From Campylobacterota bacterium (lineage in GTDB: Bacteria; Campylobacterota; Campylobacteria; Campylobacterales; Sulfurimonadaceae): a stretch of 64,000 nt of DNA. Shown here in pieces: positions 54,776 to 63,594 of the stretch (its first letter is position 1; each line of letters begins with the position of its first letter). The translations under genes and the position numbers were made by a program. The stretch is from assembly GCA_040752835.1 (NCBI GenBank), contig JBFMGG010000005.1, forward strand, positions 149,061-213,060, in the 5' to 3' direction. The notes beneath the pieces are model-generated. The model worked only from the letters and a program-made list of their open reading frames with translations. It was not told the origin of the DNA and searched no databases.

Positions 54776-55597
54776 ATGATTATCGCCAGATCGGCGCAAG
54801 AACTGCGCAACGCTCTTGATTCCAAAACGGGATCGGTCGGTTTCGTCCCGACGATGGGGGCGCTCCACATCGGCCATCGCACCCTCATCGACGCGGCGCG
54901 GCGTGAGAACGATACCGTCGTCGTCTCGATCTTCGTCAATCCGACCCAGTTTCTGCCGGGGGAAGACCTCTCCAAATATCCCCGCCGCGAAGAGGCCGAT
55001 TTCAAAATCTGCGAGCTCAGCGGGGTGGACGTGTTGTTCTACCCCGACGTGAGTACGATGTACGGCCGTGATGAAGTGCGGATCACCGCTCCCGACGTGC
55101 GCGGCTACATTCTCGAAGGGGCATCCCGCCCGGGGCATTTCGACGGGGTCCTTACCGTCGTTATGAAGCTTTTCAATCTCGTTCGCCCCACCCGCGCCTA
55201 TTTCGGGAAAAAAGATGCGCAGCAGCTCTCCCTGATCACCCAGATGGTGGGGAACTTTTTTATGGATCTTACGATCGTCCCGATGGATACGGTCCGTGAA
55301 AACGACGGGCTGGCCCTCTCAAGCCGCAATGTTTACCTGAATCCTTCCGAGCGGACCGAGGCGCTGAAACTCTCCGCGTCGCTCAAACGGGCGACGAAAC
55401 TGGTAATGCAGGGGACGCTCGAATCCGATGCGATCAAGGCGCAGATGCTGGAGATCCTCGAACCGTTGGAGGTCGAGTACGTCGCAATCGTCAACCGTGC
55501 CTTCGAGTCGATCGGACGGGTCGAAATCGGCAATACGATCGTCCTCGTCGCCGCACGCGTCGGATCGACGCGCCTGATCGACAACGTATGGATGTGA
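54776..55597 (+). CDS. panC: pantothenate synthetase
   Basis: ATP-dependent ligase that joins pantoate and beta-alanine. Nucleotidylyltransferase motif [15 protein letters not shown] (HxGH) is at residues 24-38, the KMSK-like region follows SSRNVYLN, and the family motif FGKKDAQQL is present. Length 273 aa is normal. The ATG has AAAGG upstream. It works with panD, which lies 29 kb away on the map of this window. Confidence 0.96.
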   Translation: MIIARSAQELRNALDSKTGSVGFVPTMGALHIGHRTLIDAARRENDTVVVSIFVNPTQFLPGEDLSKYPRREEADFKICELSGVDVLFYPDVSTMYGRDEVRITAPDVRGYILEGASRPGHFDGVLTVVMKLFNLVRPTRAYFGKKDAQQLSLITQMVGNFFMDLTIVPMDTVRENDGLALSSRNVYLNPSERTEALKLSASLKRATKLVMQGTLESDAIKAQMLEILEPLEVEYVAIVNRAFESIGRVEIGNTIVLVAARVGSTRLIDNVWM

Positions 55598-55599
55598 GG

Positions 55600-56130
55600 A
55601 TGAGAAAGTTTGCCGCCGCCGCACTGACGGTTTTGTTGCTGGGGGGATGTGCCCCGAAGCTGGGGAAAGATATTTTCGTCGAGCCCGAAGGGAACGTGCG
55701 ATGGGAAAATTCCGGTTCGGAAGTGGTGCTGGGTGTCCTTTCGCTTCTGGGGGCACCGCTGCAGAGCGCTCCGATCCGGATCGGAAGCGACCTGAAGGTC
55801 AACAACCAGTGGCACAGTGATTTCAAAGTGGTGTCGCTCACCTACGCCCTCGTCGACGACAAAGAACGCTTCGCCCAGGGGCAGGCCAAAATCGATACGC
55901 TCGGATCAATGCTGATCCCCAGCGGGGAGAGTAAAATCATCCCGCTCGAACTCGAAGTCGATCCGCGGGGATTGAAGAGCGATCGGATTATCGGTATCGT
56001 CAAAGCCAAACGCAAAGTGATGCTCAAAGGGGAGCTTATCATCGAAGTGTGGGGAATCCGCAAACACTACCCCTTTGAGAAAGAAGCGACCGCGCTGATC
56101 CAAAAGGCGCTGAAAAGCGCGATGCGTTAA
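55600..56130 (+). CDS. predicted outer-membrane/periplasmic lipoprotein, unknown function
   Basis: A 176-aa protein with a lipoprotein signal: positively charged MRKF, a hydrophobic core and the lipobox LLGGC (cleavage before Cys17). The mature part is beta-rich with an even spread of Val/Lys/Ile and no motif I recognise. I chose ATG at 55600, which starts 2 nt after the panC stop; an ATG at 55588 would add four residues. It overlaps the convergent ftsI gene by 4 nt. Possible LEA- or Ig-like fold, unproven. Confidence 0.7.
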   Translation: MRKFAAAALTVLLLGGCAPKLGKDIFVEPEGNVRWENSGSEVVLGVLSLLGAPLQSAPIRIGSDLKVNNQWHSDFKVVSLTYALVDDKERFAQGQAKIDTLGSMLIPSGESKIIPLELEVDPRGLKSDRIIGIVKAKRKVMLKGELIIEVWGIRKHYPFEKEATALIQKALKSAMR

Positions 56131-57956
56131 CGGACTGCCGCGGCGCTCTCTTCGGCCGTGGTGGGGGCAGCCGCGGCGGCGGCGGCTTCGGCGGCGGCGA
56201 CCGCTGCGGGATCGGGAACGAGCATTTTTTCTTCGACCATCACGTCCACAATCGCTTTGAAAACCGGGACGGCGGTGATGGAGGCGAAATAGACGGTACG
56301 CGGTTCGATGACGGTGATCCCGATCGTGTATTGACGCTTTTTGTCGTTCGCGAAGCCGACGAACGACGTATGGTAGCTGTTGACGTATTTCCCTTTTTTG
56401 GCGATGTGCGCCGTCCCCGTTTTTCCGCCGATCTCAAGCCCGGGCGTTTTGGCCCCGATCCCCGTTCCGACGTTGACTGTTTTGATAAGGATCTGTTTCA
56501 TCCGCTCGGCCGTGGCGGGGGCGATCACCTGCGTAGGGGACTGAATCTGCATCGGGATGGCGCGGCCGTTGTCGTCGTAGAGCGCTTCGACGACCATCGG
56601 GTTGATCAGTTTGCCTCCGTTGTTGAAAACGTTGTAGGCTTTGAGAATCTGCATCGCATTGGCCCGCATCCCGTACCCGTACGAGGTGATCGCCTTGTAG
56701 AGATAGTTGTTGAGCTGCGTGGACGAGGGGATGCTTCCGCGCTTTTCGTAAGGGAGGTCGACCCCGCTGAAGCGGGTAAACCCGAATTTCTGGAGCCCTT
56801 CGGTGTATTCGACGCCGCCCAGTTTCTGCGCGAGCTGGGCGATACCGATGTTGGAAGAGTGGACCAGGACGTCTTCGGCGCTGATCATGTCGAATTTGTG
56901 CTCGTCGACGATCACCTTGCGTCCGAATTTCCATTTCCCGCCGTGGCCGTTGACCATGTCGTAGGGGTTGATGAGGTTACGGTCGAGCAGCAGGGCGAAG
57001 ATGATCGGCTTGATGACCGAGCCGGGTTCATAGCTGTATTCGATCGCATTGGTGTTGAGCGAAGGGTAGTCTTCGTGGCGGATGCGGCTGGGGTCGAAAC
57101 GGTTGGAACTGGCCAGCGCGATGATTTTGCCCGTTTTGGCCTCCATGACGGTGGCGATGATTTCGTCGGCCTGCAGCTGCTCTTTGATCTGGTCGGTGAT
57201 CGTTTCCACCCGCGCCTGGAATGCGATGGGAATGTTGAGTTTGACGGTAAGGCCGTTGATCTGGCGTTTGACGTCGCTTTGGCGGTTGAGGATGAGGTAG
57301 CCGTTGACGTCGCGTAGTGCTTTTTGGGTTTTGTTCTGCTGGGGGTTGAGCTCTTCGTCGAAGAACTTTTCAAGTCCCTTGATCCCGTAAACGCGGGTGT
57401 AACCCTCTTCCTCGATTTTGCGCGGATAGCCCAGCAGCGGTGTCAGAAGACGCCCATAGGGGTAACGGCGCGCTTCGCCGCTTTCGAGGATATTGAGTCC
57501 CTGGAGGATCCGGTCTCCGCCGGGGGTCTCGTATTCGATAAAGACTCCGAGCCTCCGCAGCTCGAATGCAAGGGTTTTGAGGTACATCGCTTCTTTGGGG
57601 CTGATATGGTAGCTCAGCGTCACCGAGCCTTTGCGGGTATGGAGACGCTGACGGATTTCATCGGGATCGGTACCGCTGTAGATGCTGAAAAGCTGGATAA
57701 ACAGCTCCTCTTTATCGGGATCGATGTTGCGGGTATTGACGACGGCCTTGTAGAGCTTTTGGGTCGTGGCGATATAGTATCCGTCGGCGCTGACGATCGA
57801 ACCGCGCTGGGCTTTGGCGGTGTCTTCGGAATAGATGGAGGGGATGTCGCGCTCATGCAAGGCGGTGTAGAGCATCACCGCCAGAAAAATCACAAATCCG
57901 GATAAGAGGACGAGAAAAAGGGCAAGTATTTTTTTGGATTTGTTGGAATGGCGCAT
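56127..57956 (-). CDS. ftsI: penicillin-binding protein FtsI (septal transpeptidase)
   Basis: Septal peptidoglycan transpeptidase of 609 aa. One N-terminal membrane helix (KKILALFLVLLSGFVIFLAVMLY) is followed by the PBP dimerisation domain and the transpeptidase domain with active-site motif SVIK (YEPGSVIKPI), SSN (HSSNIGIAQL) and KTGT (GGKTGTAHIA). The C terminus is an alanine-rich tail (about 25 residues) not found in most FtsI proteins. It follows fliE by 13 nt on the same strand, so it is read from the flagellar transcript. The same neighbourhood occurs in Campylobacter. Confidence 0.93.
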   Translation of the reverse strand: MRHSNKSKKILALFLVLLSGFVIFLAVMLYTALHERDIPSIYSEDTAKAQRGSIVSADGYYIATTQKLYKAVVNTRNIDPDKEELFIQLFSIYSGTDPDEIRQRLHTRKGSVTLSYHISPKEAMYLKTLAFELRRLGVFIEYETPGGDRILQGLNILESGEARRYPYGRLLTPLLGYPRKIEEEGYTRVYGIKGLEKFFDEELNPQQNKTQKALRDVNGYLILNRQSDVKRQINGLTVKLNIPIAFQARVETITDQIKEQLQADEIIATVMEAKTGKIIALASSNRFDPSRIRHEDYPSLNTNAIEYSYEPGSVIKPIIFALLLDRNLINPYDMVNGHGGKWKFGRKVIVDEHKFDMISAEDVLVHSSNIGIAQLAQKLGGVEYTEGLQKFGFTRFSGVDLPYEKRGSIPSSTQLNNYLYKAITSYGYGMRANAMQILKAYNVFNNGGKLINPMVVEALYDDNGRAIPMQIQSPTQVIAPATAERMKQILIKTVNVGTGIGAKTPGLEIGGKTGTAHIAKKGKYVNSYHTSFVGFANDKKRQYTIGITVIEPRTVYFASITAVPVFKAIVDVMVEEKMLVPDPAAVAAAEAAAAAAAPTTAEESAAAVR

Positions 57957-57969
57957 AAAAGAGGCTAAA

Positions 57970-58272
57970 TCAAATCTGGGTTCGGGTGATTTCTTTATAG
58001 GCGCTCAGGGCTTTGTTCCGCACTTCGAGCATCAGTTTCATGCTGATTTCGGCTTTGTCGATCGCGATCGCCGCCTGGTGAAGGTCTTTGACGGCGCCGG
58101 TCGCGATGTCGCTCATCGCCTTTTCCCCTTCAACCTGCATCTGGTTGACGTTGCCCAGCGCGTTTTTAAGCTCCTGGGCGAAGTCGGTCTGGCTTGTTTC
58201 GGTCGCATTGCCGCTTTTTTTGGCCAGCAGATCGGCTGTGGAGAGAGATTTGATCGATTGGATATCAGCCAT
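57970..58272 (-). CDS. fliE: flagellar hook-basal body protein FliE
   Basis: Joins the MS ring to the rod. MADIQSIKSLSTADLLAKKSG start, the FAQELKNALGNVNQMQVEGEKAMSDIATGAVKDLHQAAIAIDKAEISMKLMLEVRNKALSAYKEI body and the helical C terminus are typical; 100 aa. Third gene of the flgB-flgC-fliE operon; ends 13 nt before ftsI. Confidence 0.96.
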   Translation of the reverse strand: MADIQSIKSLSTADLLAKKSGNATETSQTDFAQELKNALGNVNQMQVEGEKAMSDIATGAVKDLHQAAIAIDKAEISMKLMLEVRNKALSAYKEITRTQI

Positions 58273-58295
58273 CGTGGTCTTCCTTTCTTAATCTT

Positions 58296-58790
58296 TTATG
58301 ATTGCATCATGGAAACAGCGCTTGAAGCCATGTTTTTGGCACTTTCAAACGCGGCGACGTTCGCCTGGTACGAGCGGGTTGCTTCGACTAAATCGGCCAT
58401 TTCCACAACGGGATTAATGTTTGGGTAGGCAACGTAGCCGTTCGCGTCCGCATCGGGATGTGACGGATCGTATTTCATTTTCGGCGCGGTGTCGTCCCGG
58501 GCGATCTTATCGACGATAACGCTCATGATCGCCGGGTTTGGCTTGATCCCAGCGAGCCCTTCTTGGAGGGGGTCGCTGTAAGAGAGGGCCGATGTGTTGC
58601 GTTCGAGCGCCTGGTTGTAGACCTGGTTGAAATCGATCGCTTTGAAAACGACTTCCTGCCGGCGGTAAGGCCCCCCCTCGTCGGTCCGGGTAGTCTGGGC
58701 GTTGGCGATGTTGGAGCTGATTGCGTTGACGCGGACGCGCTGCGCCGAGAGTCCGTATCCGCTGATGTCGAAGCTGTTCAGAAAAGCCAT
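58296..58790 (-). CDS. flgC: flagellar basal-body rod protein FlgC
   Basis: Proximal rod protein. The N-terminal motif ANAQTTRTDEGGPYRRQEVVF and the C-terminal helix VEMADLVEATRSYQANVAAFESAKNMASSAVSMM are characteristic. Length 164 aa. Follows flgB by 10 nt. Confidence 0.96.
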   Translation of the reverse strand: MAFLNSFDISGYGLSAQRVRVNAISSNIANAQTTRTDEGGPYRRQEVVFKAIDFNQVYNQALERNTSALSYSDPLQEGLAGIKPNPAIMSVIVDKIARDDTAPKMKYDPSHPDADANGYVAYPNINPVVEMADLVEATRSYQANVAAFESAKNMASSAVSMMQS

Positions 58791-58800
58791 AACCTAATCC

Positions 58801-59232
58801 TTACGATGTTTTGGATGAAGCGTCGATAACGCTTTTGTAGATGCCGGTCCCTTTTTTCTTGGCCGCGATGATGGCGTTGTACATCATCGAGTTTTTGGCC
58901 ATTTCGGTCGTTTCGACATCGAGATCGACGCTGTTCCCGTCGTTGCGCGCCATGTGGCCGTCGCGGAAAAAAACCGTCGGTTTGGGATCGGAAATCCCGT
59001 TTGTACCGCTCAGATGGGCGCCGTTCGTCCGCGCCATCGGCAGAACCTGGTTTTTGGGTCCGAAGATGGCGGCACTTTTTTGGGCGAGCGTCTCTTCGAA
59101 CCGAATGTCTCTGGGACGGTAAAAAGGGGTGTCGGCGTTGGCGATGTTGCCCGCGATCATATCCTGTCGTGCGGCGCGGTAATCAAGCGCTGCATTCATC
59201 AGTTCATGTGCTTTTGAAATCATCAAACCCAT
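58801..59232 (-). CDS. flgB: flagellar basal-body rod protein FlgB
   Basis: Most proximal rod protein. MIAGNIANADTPFYRPRDIRFEETL is the family motif; 143 aa. First gene of the operon, preceded by the sigma-54-type promoter at 59258-59275 and AAGGAG. Confidence 0.96.
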   Translation of the reverse strand: MGLMISKAHELMNAALDYRAARQDMIAGNIANADTPFYRPRDIRFEETLAQKSAAIFGPKNQVLPMARTNGAHLSGTNGISDPKPTVFFRDGHMARNDGNSVDLDVETTEMAKNSMMYNAIIAAKKKGTGIYKSVIDASSKTS

Positions 59233-59257
59233 TGCCGGCTCCTTATGTCAAAGTGTA

Positions 59258-59275
59258 AAGCAAAAAATATTCCAA
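59258..59275 (-). promoter_or_regulatory. sigma-54 (RpoN) promoter for flgBC-fliE-ftsI
   Basis: Reverse-strand sequence TTGGAATATTTTTTGCTT, with GG and GC separated by exactly 10 nt, as in the -24/-12 pattern of RpoN promoters. It is 26 nt upstream of flgB. Campylobacterota use RpoN for middle flagellar genes, so this would place ftsI under flagellar-class control. Confidence 0.75.
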
Positions 59276-59319
59276 AAATTGGGTGTCTCTTTTTATCGAA
59301 CTCTTTTACAAAGAGCGAT

Positions 59320-59344
59320 ATACTGTCGCTAAATTATACAGTAT
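59320..59344. promoter_or_regulatory. inverted repeat upstream of ftsW
   Basis: ATACTGT at 59320-59326 and ACAGTAT at 59338-59344, 11-nt spacer containing AAATTAT. It sits 10 nt before the ftsW ATG, so it may overlap its promoter or be an RNA stem. A regulator-binding role is inference. Confidence 0.35.
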
Positions 59345-59354
59345 CAAGTGAACA

Positions 59355-60533
59355 ATGGCGGATAAAAAATTATTTATTTTGACGACGGCGCTCATTACGG
59401 TAGGGATCATCTGCTCGTATACCCTCTCGGCGTACACGGTTATTTTGTTCGAATACAACGATTTCCATTTCGTGATCCGTGAACTGGGGGTGGGAATCGT
59501 CTCGATCCTGCTGATGTGGACCCTCTCCCGCCTCGATCCTGATATTTGGCTCCACCGTCTGGGGCTGACCCTCTTTTTCGGGGGGATGCTGCTGATGGCG
59601 GTGATGCCGTTTCTGCCCGCGTCGCTGGTGAGCGAAGTGGGTGGGGCGAAGCGGTGGATCAAGCTCCCGGGCTTTTCGCTCGCCCCGGTGGAGTTTTTCA
59701 AAATCGGGTTCGTCTATTTTCTGGCCTGGAGTTTTTCGCGTAAGCTGGGGCATCACGCGGGGATCGGGGTGTGGGAGGAGTTCAAACGCTTTGCCCCCTA
59801 CGCGGCCGTATTCGTCCTCGTGATGTTTCTGATCGCCATCATGCAAAACGATCTGGGGCAGGTTGTGGTACTGGCGCTGACACTTGCGTTTATGCTCTTT
59901 TTTGCGGGGAGCAGTTTCCGTTTTTTTATGACCCTCATCGGCGGCGCCGTCGCCTTTTTCCTCTTTTTCATCCTTACCGCCGAACACCGGATCAACCGTA
60001 TCCTCTCGTGGTGGGAAGGGGCGCAGAGTACGATCCTGGCGTTTTTTCCCGAATCGATAGCCAAACACCTTCGGATCGAAAACGCCGAAGAACCCTACCA
60101 GATCGGCCACTCGCTCAACGCGATCCACAACGGCGGGATTTTCGGAACGGGGCTTGGGGAAGGGACCTTCAAACTCGGATTTTTGAGTGAAGTGCATACC
60201 GACTTCGTTTTGGCGGGTATCGCCGAAGAGTTCGGATTCGTGGGGGTGCTCGGGGTGACGATGCTCTTTATCATGATTTTGCACCGCCTCTTTAAAATCG
60301 CCAACCGTTCCCACAACGATACCGCCTACCTCTTCAGCCTCGGGGTGGGACTTCTGATCACCTTCGCGTTCATGATCAATGCCTACGGCATCAGCGGCCT
60401 TACCCCGATCAAAGGGATCTCGGTGCCGTTTTTGAGCTACGGGGGATCGGCGATGCTCGCTTCGTCGATCGGGATTGGAATGGTGCTGATGCTCTCCAAA
60501 AAAATCGTTTATAAACCTGGAGACAGAAAATGA
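59355..60533 (+). CDS. ftsW: septal peptidoglycan glycosyltransferase FtsW
   Basis: SEDS-family polymerase of 392 aa with about ten membrane helices. Signatures include GGAKRWIKLPGFSLAPVEFFK (GxxRWI motif), the VVLALTLAFMLFFAG region, and the late QIGHSLNAIHNGGIFGTGLGEG loop followed by PHTDF-like HTDFVLAGIAEEFG, all typical of FtsW/RodA. The start MADKKLFILTTALITVG has no strong site. It is upstream of murG and close to ftsI, so septal synthesis genes are grouped. FtsW rather than RodA is favoured by murG and ftsI neighbourhood. Confidence 0.93.
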   Translation: MADKKLFILTTALITVGIICSYTLSAYTVILFEYNDFHFVIRELGVGIVSILLMWTLSRLDPDIWLHRLGLTLFFGGMLLMAVMPFLPASLVSEVGGAKRWIKLPGFSLAPVEFFKIGFVYFLAWSFSRKLGHHAGIGVWEEFKRFAPYAAVFVLVMFLIAIMQNDLGQVVVLALTLAFMLFFAGSSFRFFMTLIGGAVAFFLFFILTAEHRINRILSWWEGAQSTILAFFPESIAKHLRIENAEEPYQIGHSLNAIHNGGIFGTGLGEGTFKLGFLSEVHTDFVLAGIAEEFGFVGVLGVTMLFIMILHRLFKIANRSHNDTAYLFSLGVGLLITFAFMINAYGISGLTPIKGISVPFLSYGGSAMLASSIGIGMVLMLSKKIVYKPGDRK

Positions 60534-60619
60534 TCAAAGCACGCTTGCGTGCATGGGCCCGCTGCCGAAGCGAACACAGCGTTAGCGTAGACATCGGGAT
60601 CGATTCCGATGTCGTGTAA
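60530..60619 (+). CDS. possible 29-aa small ORF between ftsW and murG
   Basis: An ATG overlapping the ftsW stop (ATGA) opens 29 codons: MIKARLRAWARCRSEHSVSV and on to a TAA. It is basic at the N terminus. Two inverted repeats lie in it: GCACGC/GCGTGC near 60540-60553 and a longer one ACATCGG...CCGATGT near 60591-60612. It could be a real coupled small protein or simply a leader for murG. No family is recognised and no codon evidence is decisive. Confidence 0.3.
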   Translation: MIKARLRAWARCRSEHSVSVDIGIDSDVV

Positions 60620-60634
60620 CAGGAGAATGGAAAA

Positions 60635-61660
60635 ATGAATATTATTTTTACCGGCGGCGGGACGGGAGGGCACCTCGTCATCGCATTGTCGCTGGCCGAA
60701 GCGGCCAAATCCAGGGGGCACCGCGTCATGTTCATCGGTTCGACGTCGGGACAGGACCGTCAGTGGTTCAGCGAAAGCACGCTGTTTGAAGAGGCCCATT
60801 TTCTTGAAACGACGGGAGTCGTAAACAAAAAAGGGCTCGGAAAACTGGGGGCACTGTGGAAGGTTTTCAAGGCGCTTCTGGCATCGCGCCGGCTGATCCG
60901 TTCTTTCGGTGCGGATGCGGTGGTGAGCGTCGGGGGGTTTTCGGCGGCTCCGGCCGCATTGGCGAGCGTGATGACGAAAACACCCCTCTATATCCATGAG
61001 CAAAACGCCGTAACTGGTAAGCTCAACACGATTCTTCGCCCCTATGCGAAACGGTTTTTCAGCTCGTACGAAGAGGGGGAAAATCATTGCGATTATCCGG
61101 TCAACCCCGTCTATTTCGAAAACGCGCGGGTGCGCGACCGGGTCAAAACGATCATTTTCCTGGGGGGATCGCAAGGGGCCAAGTTCATCAACGATCTCGC
61201 CCTTGAAATCGCTCCGTGGCTCTCAAGCGGGGGGATCGCCATTATCCACCAGTGCGGCGCCAAGGAAGAAGAGAGGGTTCGCGCCGCCTACCGCGAAATG
61301 GGGATCGACGCCGAAGTCTACGGGTTTACGACCAAGATCGCCGAACTGATCGCACGGAGCGATTTCGCGGTGAGCCGTTCGGGGGCCAGTACTTTGTGGG
61401 AGCTTTGCGCGGCGCGGGTTCCGACGTTTTTCATCCCATTCCCGTTCGCGGCGGCGGATCATCAGTTTCATAATGCGCAGTATATTCTCAAATACGATTG
61501 CGGCTGGTGCGAGCGACAGGGGGAGGAACTCTCCCTGAAGCTTCAAGAAGCGATACTGAGCGATATCCGCCCCAAAAGCGAACGGCTGGGGAACCTGATC
61601 GCCCCATCCGGAGCGGTGCATATCATCGAAGCGATCGAAAAGGGGAACAATGCTGGCTGA
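60635..61660 (+). CDS. murG: undecaprenyl-PP-MurNAc-pentapeptide N-acetylglucosaminyltransferase
   Basis: Adds GlcNAc to lipid I to form lipid II on the inner membrane. GT-B fold, 341 aa: N-terminal motif [29 protein letters not shown], and the C-terminal UDP-GlcNAc site with [37 protein letters not shown]. All key motifs intact. ATG has GGAG upstream. Overlaps dedA start by 11 nt. Confidence 0.96.
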   Translation: MNIIFTGGGTGGHLVIALSLAEAAKSRGHRVMFIGSTSGQDRQWFSESTLFEEAHFLETTGVVNKKGLGKLGALWKVFKALLASRRLIRSFGADAVVSVGGFSAAPAALASVMTKTPLYIHEQNAVTGKLNTILRPYAKRFFSSYEEGENHCDYPVNPVYFENARVRDRVKTIIFLGGSQGAKFINDLALEIAPWLSSGGIAIIHQCGAKEEERVRAAYREMGIDAEVYGFTTKIAELIARSDFAVSRSGASTLWELCAARVPTFFIPFPFAAADHQFHNAQYILKYDCGWCERQGEELSLKLQEAILSDIRPKSERLGNLIAPSGAVHIIEAIEKGNNAG

Positions 61661-62270
61661 AATGACGCAATGGCTGGTCGATACGGTGGCGGGGATGGGA
61701 TACGTAGGAATCGTCGCCCTGATGGCGGTAGAGAGTTCGTTTATCCCTTTTCCCAGTGAAGTGGTGATGATCCCCGCGGGATACCTTGCCTCACAGGGGA
61801 AAATGGACCTGTGGCTGGTCATTCTGTCGGGGCTGGCGGGATCGATGATCGGCGCTTACGTCAACTATTTCGGGGCTCTGTGGGTCGGGCGCCCTTTCCT
61901 CGAGCGGCACGGGCGTTATTTCTTTATCTCCCTCGCCACCCTGGCGAAAATGGACCGTTTTTTCGAGCGGCACGGGGTCATTTCGACGTTCATCGGGCGG
62001 CTGATTCCCGGCGTGAGACAACTTATCTCGGTTCCGGCCGGACTGGCGCGGATGAATCTGCCGCTTTTTAGCGCGTACACGGCGCTGGGTGCGGGGATAT
62101 GGGGAACGATTCTCGCGGTTTTAGGATACATGATCGGCGGTAACGAGGCCTTGATCGAGTTGTATCTGCGCGAAATTACGCTGGCTCTCGTCGTCGGTGC
62201 CGCTTCGGTCGTGGCCGGATACCTGTGGTTTATGAAAAAAGAGGTCGAGGAAGACGTTAAAGCCGGGTGA
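61650..62270 (+). CDS. DedA-family membrane protein
   Basis: A 206-aa polytopic membrane protein of the DedA (SNARE-associated/VTT) family, whose members move lipid carriers or phospholipids across the inner membrane. The motif [21 protein letters not shown], the reentrant region and [28 protein letters not shown] with its R-x-P-G-x-R are typical. The 11-nt overlap with murG supports a joint role with lipid II or undecaprenyl phosphate recycling, an inference from position. Confidence 0.9.
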   Translation: MLAEMTQWLVDTVAGMGYVGIVALMAVESSFIPFPSEVVMIPAGYLASQGKMDLWLVILSGLAGSMIGAYVNYFGALWVGRPFLERHGRYFFISLATLAKMDRFFERHGVISTFIGRLIPGVRQLISVPAGLARMNLPLFSAYTALGAGIWGTILAVLGYMIGGNEALIELYLREITLALVVGAASVVAGYLWFMKKEVEEDVKAG

Positions 62271-62352
62271 TCTTGTGGATGATCCAAAACGCCGCGGCCA
62301 GAACGAAGGCGCTTGAAAAAGCGATGACGAGGGTGCCGCTTTCGATTTCCAT
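62257..62352 (-). CDS. 31-aa single-pass membrane microprotein
   Basis: Encoded on the reverse strand, ATG 3 nt after the gspF stop (which ends at 62356). The peptide begins [20 protein letters not shown] and ends in KITRL; residues 8-24 are hydrophobic with a basic C terminus, fitting one membrane helix. The 3' end overlaps the convergent dedA gene by 14 nt. It is below normal annotation size. Coupling with gspF makes it a candidate accessory subunit, but no family is known to me. Confidence 0.45.
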   Translation of the reverse strand: MEIESGTLVIAFSSAFVLAAAFWIIHKITRL

Positions 62353-62355
62353 CGG

Positions 62356-63594
62356 TCAGCCCGCCAGCTCTACCATCGACCACATCGGCAAGAAGATCCC
62401 CAGCGCCAGGATGAGGACGAATCCGGCGATCGCGGTGATGAGGACGGGCTCGATCATCGCCGTGATGTTGTCGACGATATAGGTATAACGGCTCGCGTAG
62501 ACCTGGGTGATCTTGCGCAGCATTTTTCCCAAAGAGCCGCTGCTTTCCCCCGTGCGGACCATCTGCACGATCATCCCCTCAAACTGTCCCGTTTCACCGA
62601 ACCCCTGCGCCAGCGACCTTCCGTCTTCGATTGCCCCGGCGATTTTCTGGAGTTCCTGGCGCAGGTAGGTGTTGTCCACCGAACTCGCGGCGATTTCGAG
62701 TGAACGTTTCATTGGGATCCCCGCATCGCTCAGCGCGTCGAAAAGATAGATGAAACGGCCGATCATCGCGTAATAGGTCACTTTACCCACGATGTAGACT
62801 TTAAGCCAGTAGCGGTCGGTTTTGAGGCGCAGGGCGGGTAGGGTTTTGTAGGCGTGGTTGAACCCTGCGGCCAGTAATAGTGCGGCACCGAGGATGTAGG
62901 GGCCATAAAGCCGGATCGCGTGTTCGGTCCACAGCAGCACTTTGGTCGGGAACGGGAGTTCCAGCCCCGATTGGGTGAAAAAAGCCTGAAACTGCGGAAC
63001 GACGAACGTGATCACGACGACGAAGGCAATCCCCATCGCGGTGATGATAAAGAGGGGATAACGGGTCGCTTTTTTGAGCATCCGGCGGTTGTCGTGCATC
63101 TGCTGGAAAATGGCCGCAAGTTTTGCGACGGCGATGTTGAGGGTCCCCGTCTGCTCGCCGAGCTCGAACATCGAGAGGGTCAGGGTCCCCAGCTGGTTTT
63201 GGAATTTGGAGAGGGCGTAGCTGAGGCTCTGGCCGCTTTCGATGTTGGAGAGTACTTCGGCGAAAATGGCCCGTATCATCGGTTCGTCGGTGTTTTTGAC
63301 GCTGTCGGCGAGGCAGGTGTTGATCGGAATCCCCGCATCGAGCATGATGGCGAGCTGGTCGAGGAAGGCGATGTAGGGTTCGTCTTTGACCCTTCTCTCT
63401 TTGATCGGGTTGGCGAAACGCTCCCTGTAACGTCGAAACCGCAGGTTCAGGGGTTCGGAGACTTCGTACACTTTTTGGGGGACGCCGAGGTTTTTGTCCC
63501 GGAACTGTTTGAGCGCTTCGAGTTTGTTGGCCGCTTCGAGGACCATGGAAGATTTGCGTTTTCCGATCTTGTAGTGAATCTGAAAAAACTTCAC
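62356..63594 (-). CDS. gspF: type II secretion / type IV pilus inner-membrane platform protein
   Basis: A 412-aa PilC/GspF-like protein. It has the paired T2SSF domains: one around residues 75-200 with FLDQLAIMLDAGIPINTCLADSVKNT, and a second around 270-405 with YLFDALSDAGIPMKRSLEIAAS, and three membrane helices (FIITAMGIAFVVVITFV, GPYILGAALLLAA, and ITAIAGFVLILALGIFLPMW). Start is a GTG at 63594, immediately after the gspE stop, with AAGGA inside gspE. Whether the system is a type II secretion or type IV pilus type cannot be told. Its ATPase partner is broken at 63885. Confidence 0.9.
   Translation of the reverse strand: MKFFQIHYKIGKRKSSMVLEAANKLEALKQFRDKNLGVPQKVYEVSEPLNLRFRRYRERFANPIKERRVKDEPYIAFLDQLAIMLDAGIPINTCLADSVKNTDEPMIRAIFAEVLSNIESGQSLSYALSKFQNQLGTLTLSMFELGEQTGTLNIAVAKLAAIFQQMHDNRRMLKKATRYPLFIITAMGIAFVVVITFVVPQFQAFFTQSGLELPFPTKVLLWTEHAIRLYGPYILGAALLLAAGFNHAYKTLPALRLKTDRYWLKVYIVGKVTYYAMIGRFIYLFDALSDAGIPMKRSLEIAASSVDNTYLRQELQKIAGAIEDGRSLAQGFGETGQFEGMIVQMVRTGESSGSLGKMLRKITQVYASRYTYIVDNITAMIEPVLITAIAGFVLILALGIFLPMWSMVELAG

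Noticed and set aside
53599..55005. Programmed frameshift in prfB
   Set aside because: No internal UGA or slippery CTT-TGA site within the first 40 codons; the frame is continuous from 54705. The upstream frame extension to 55005 overlaps panC and has no coding support.
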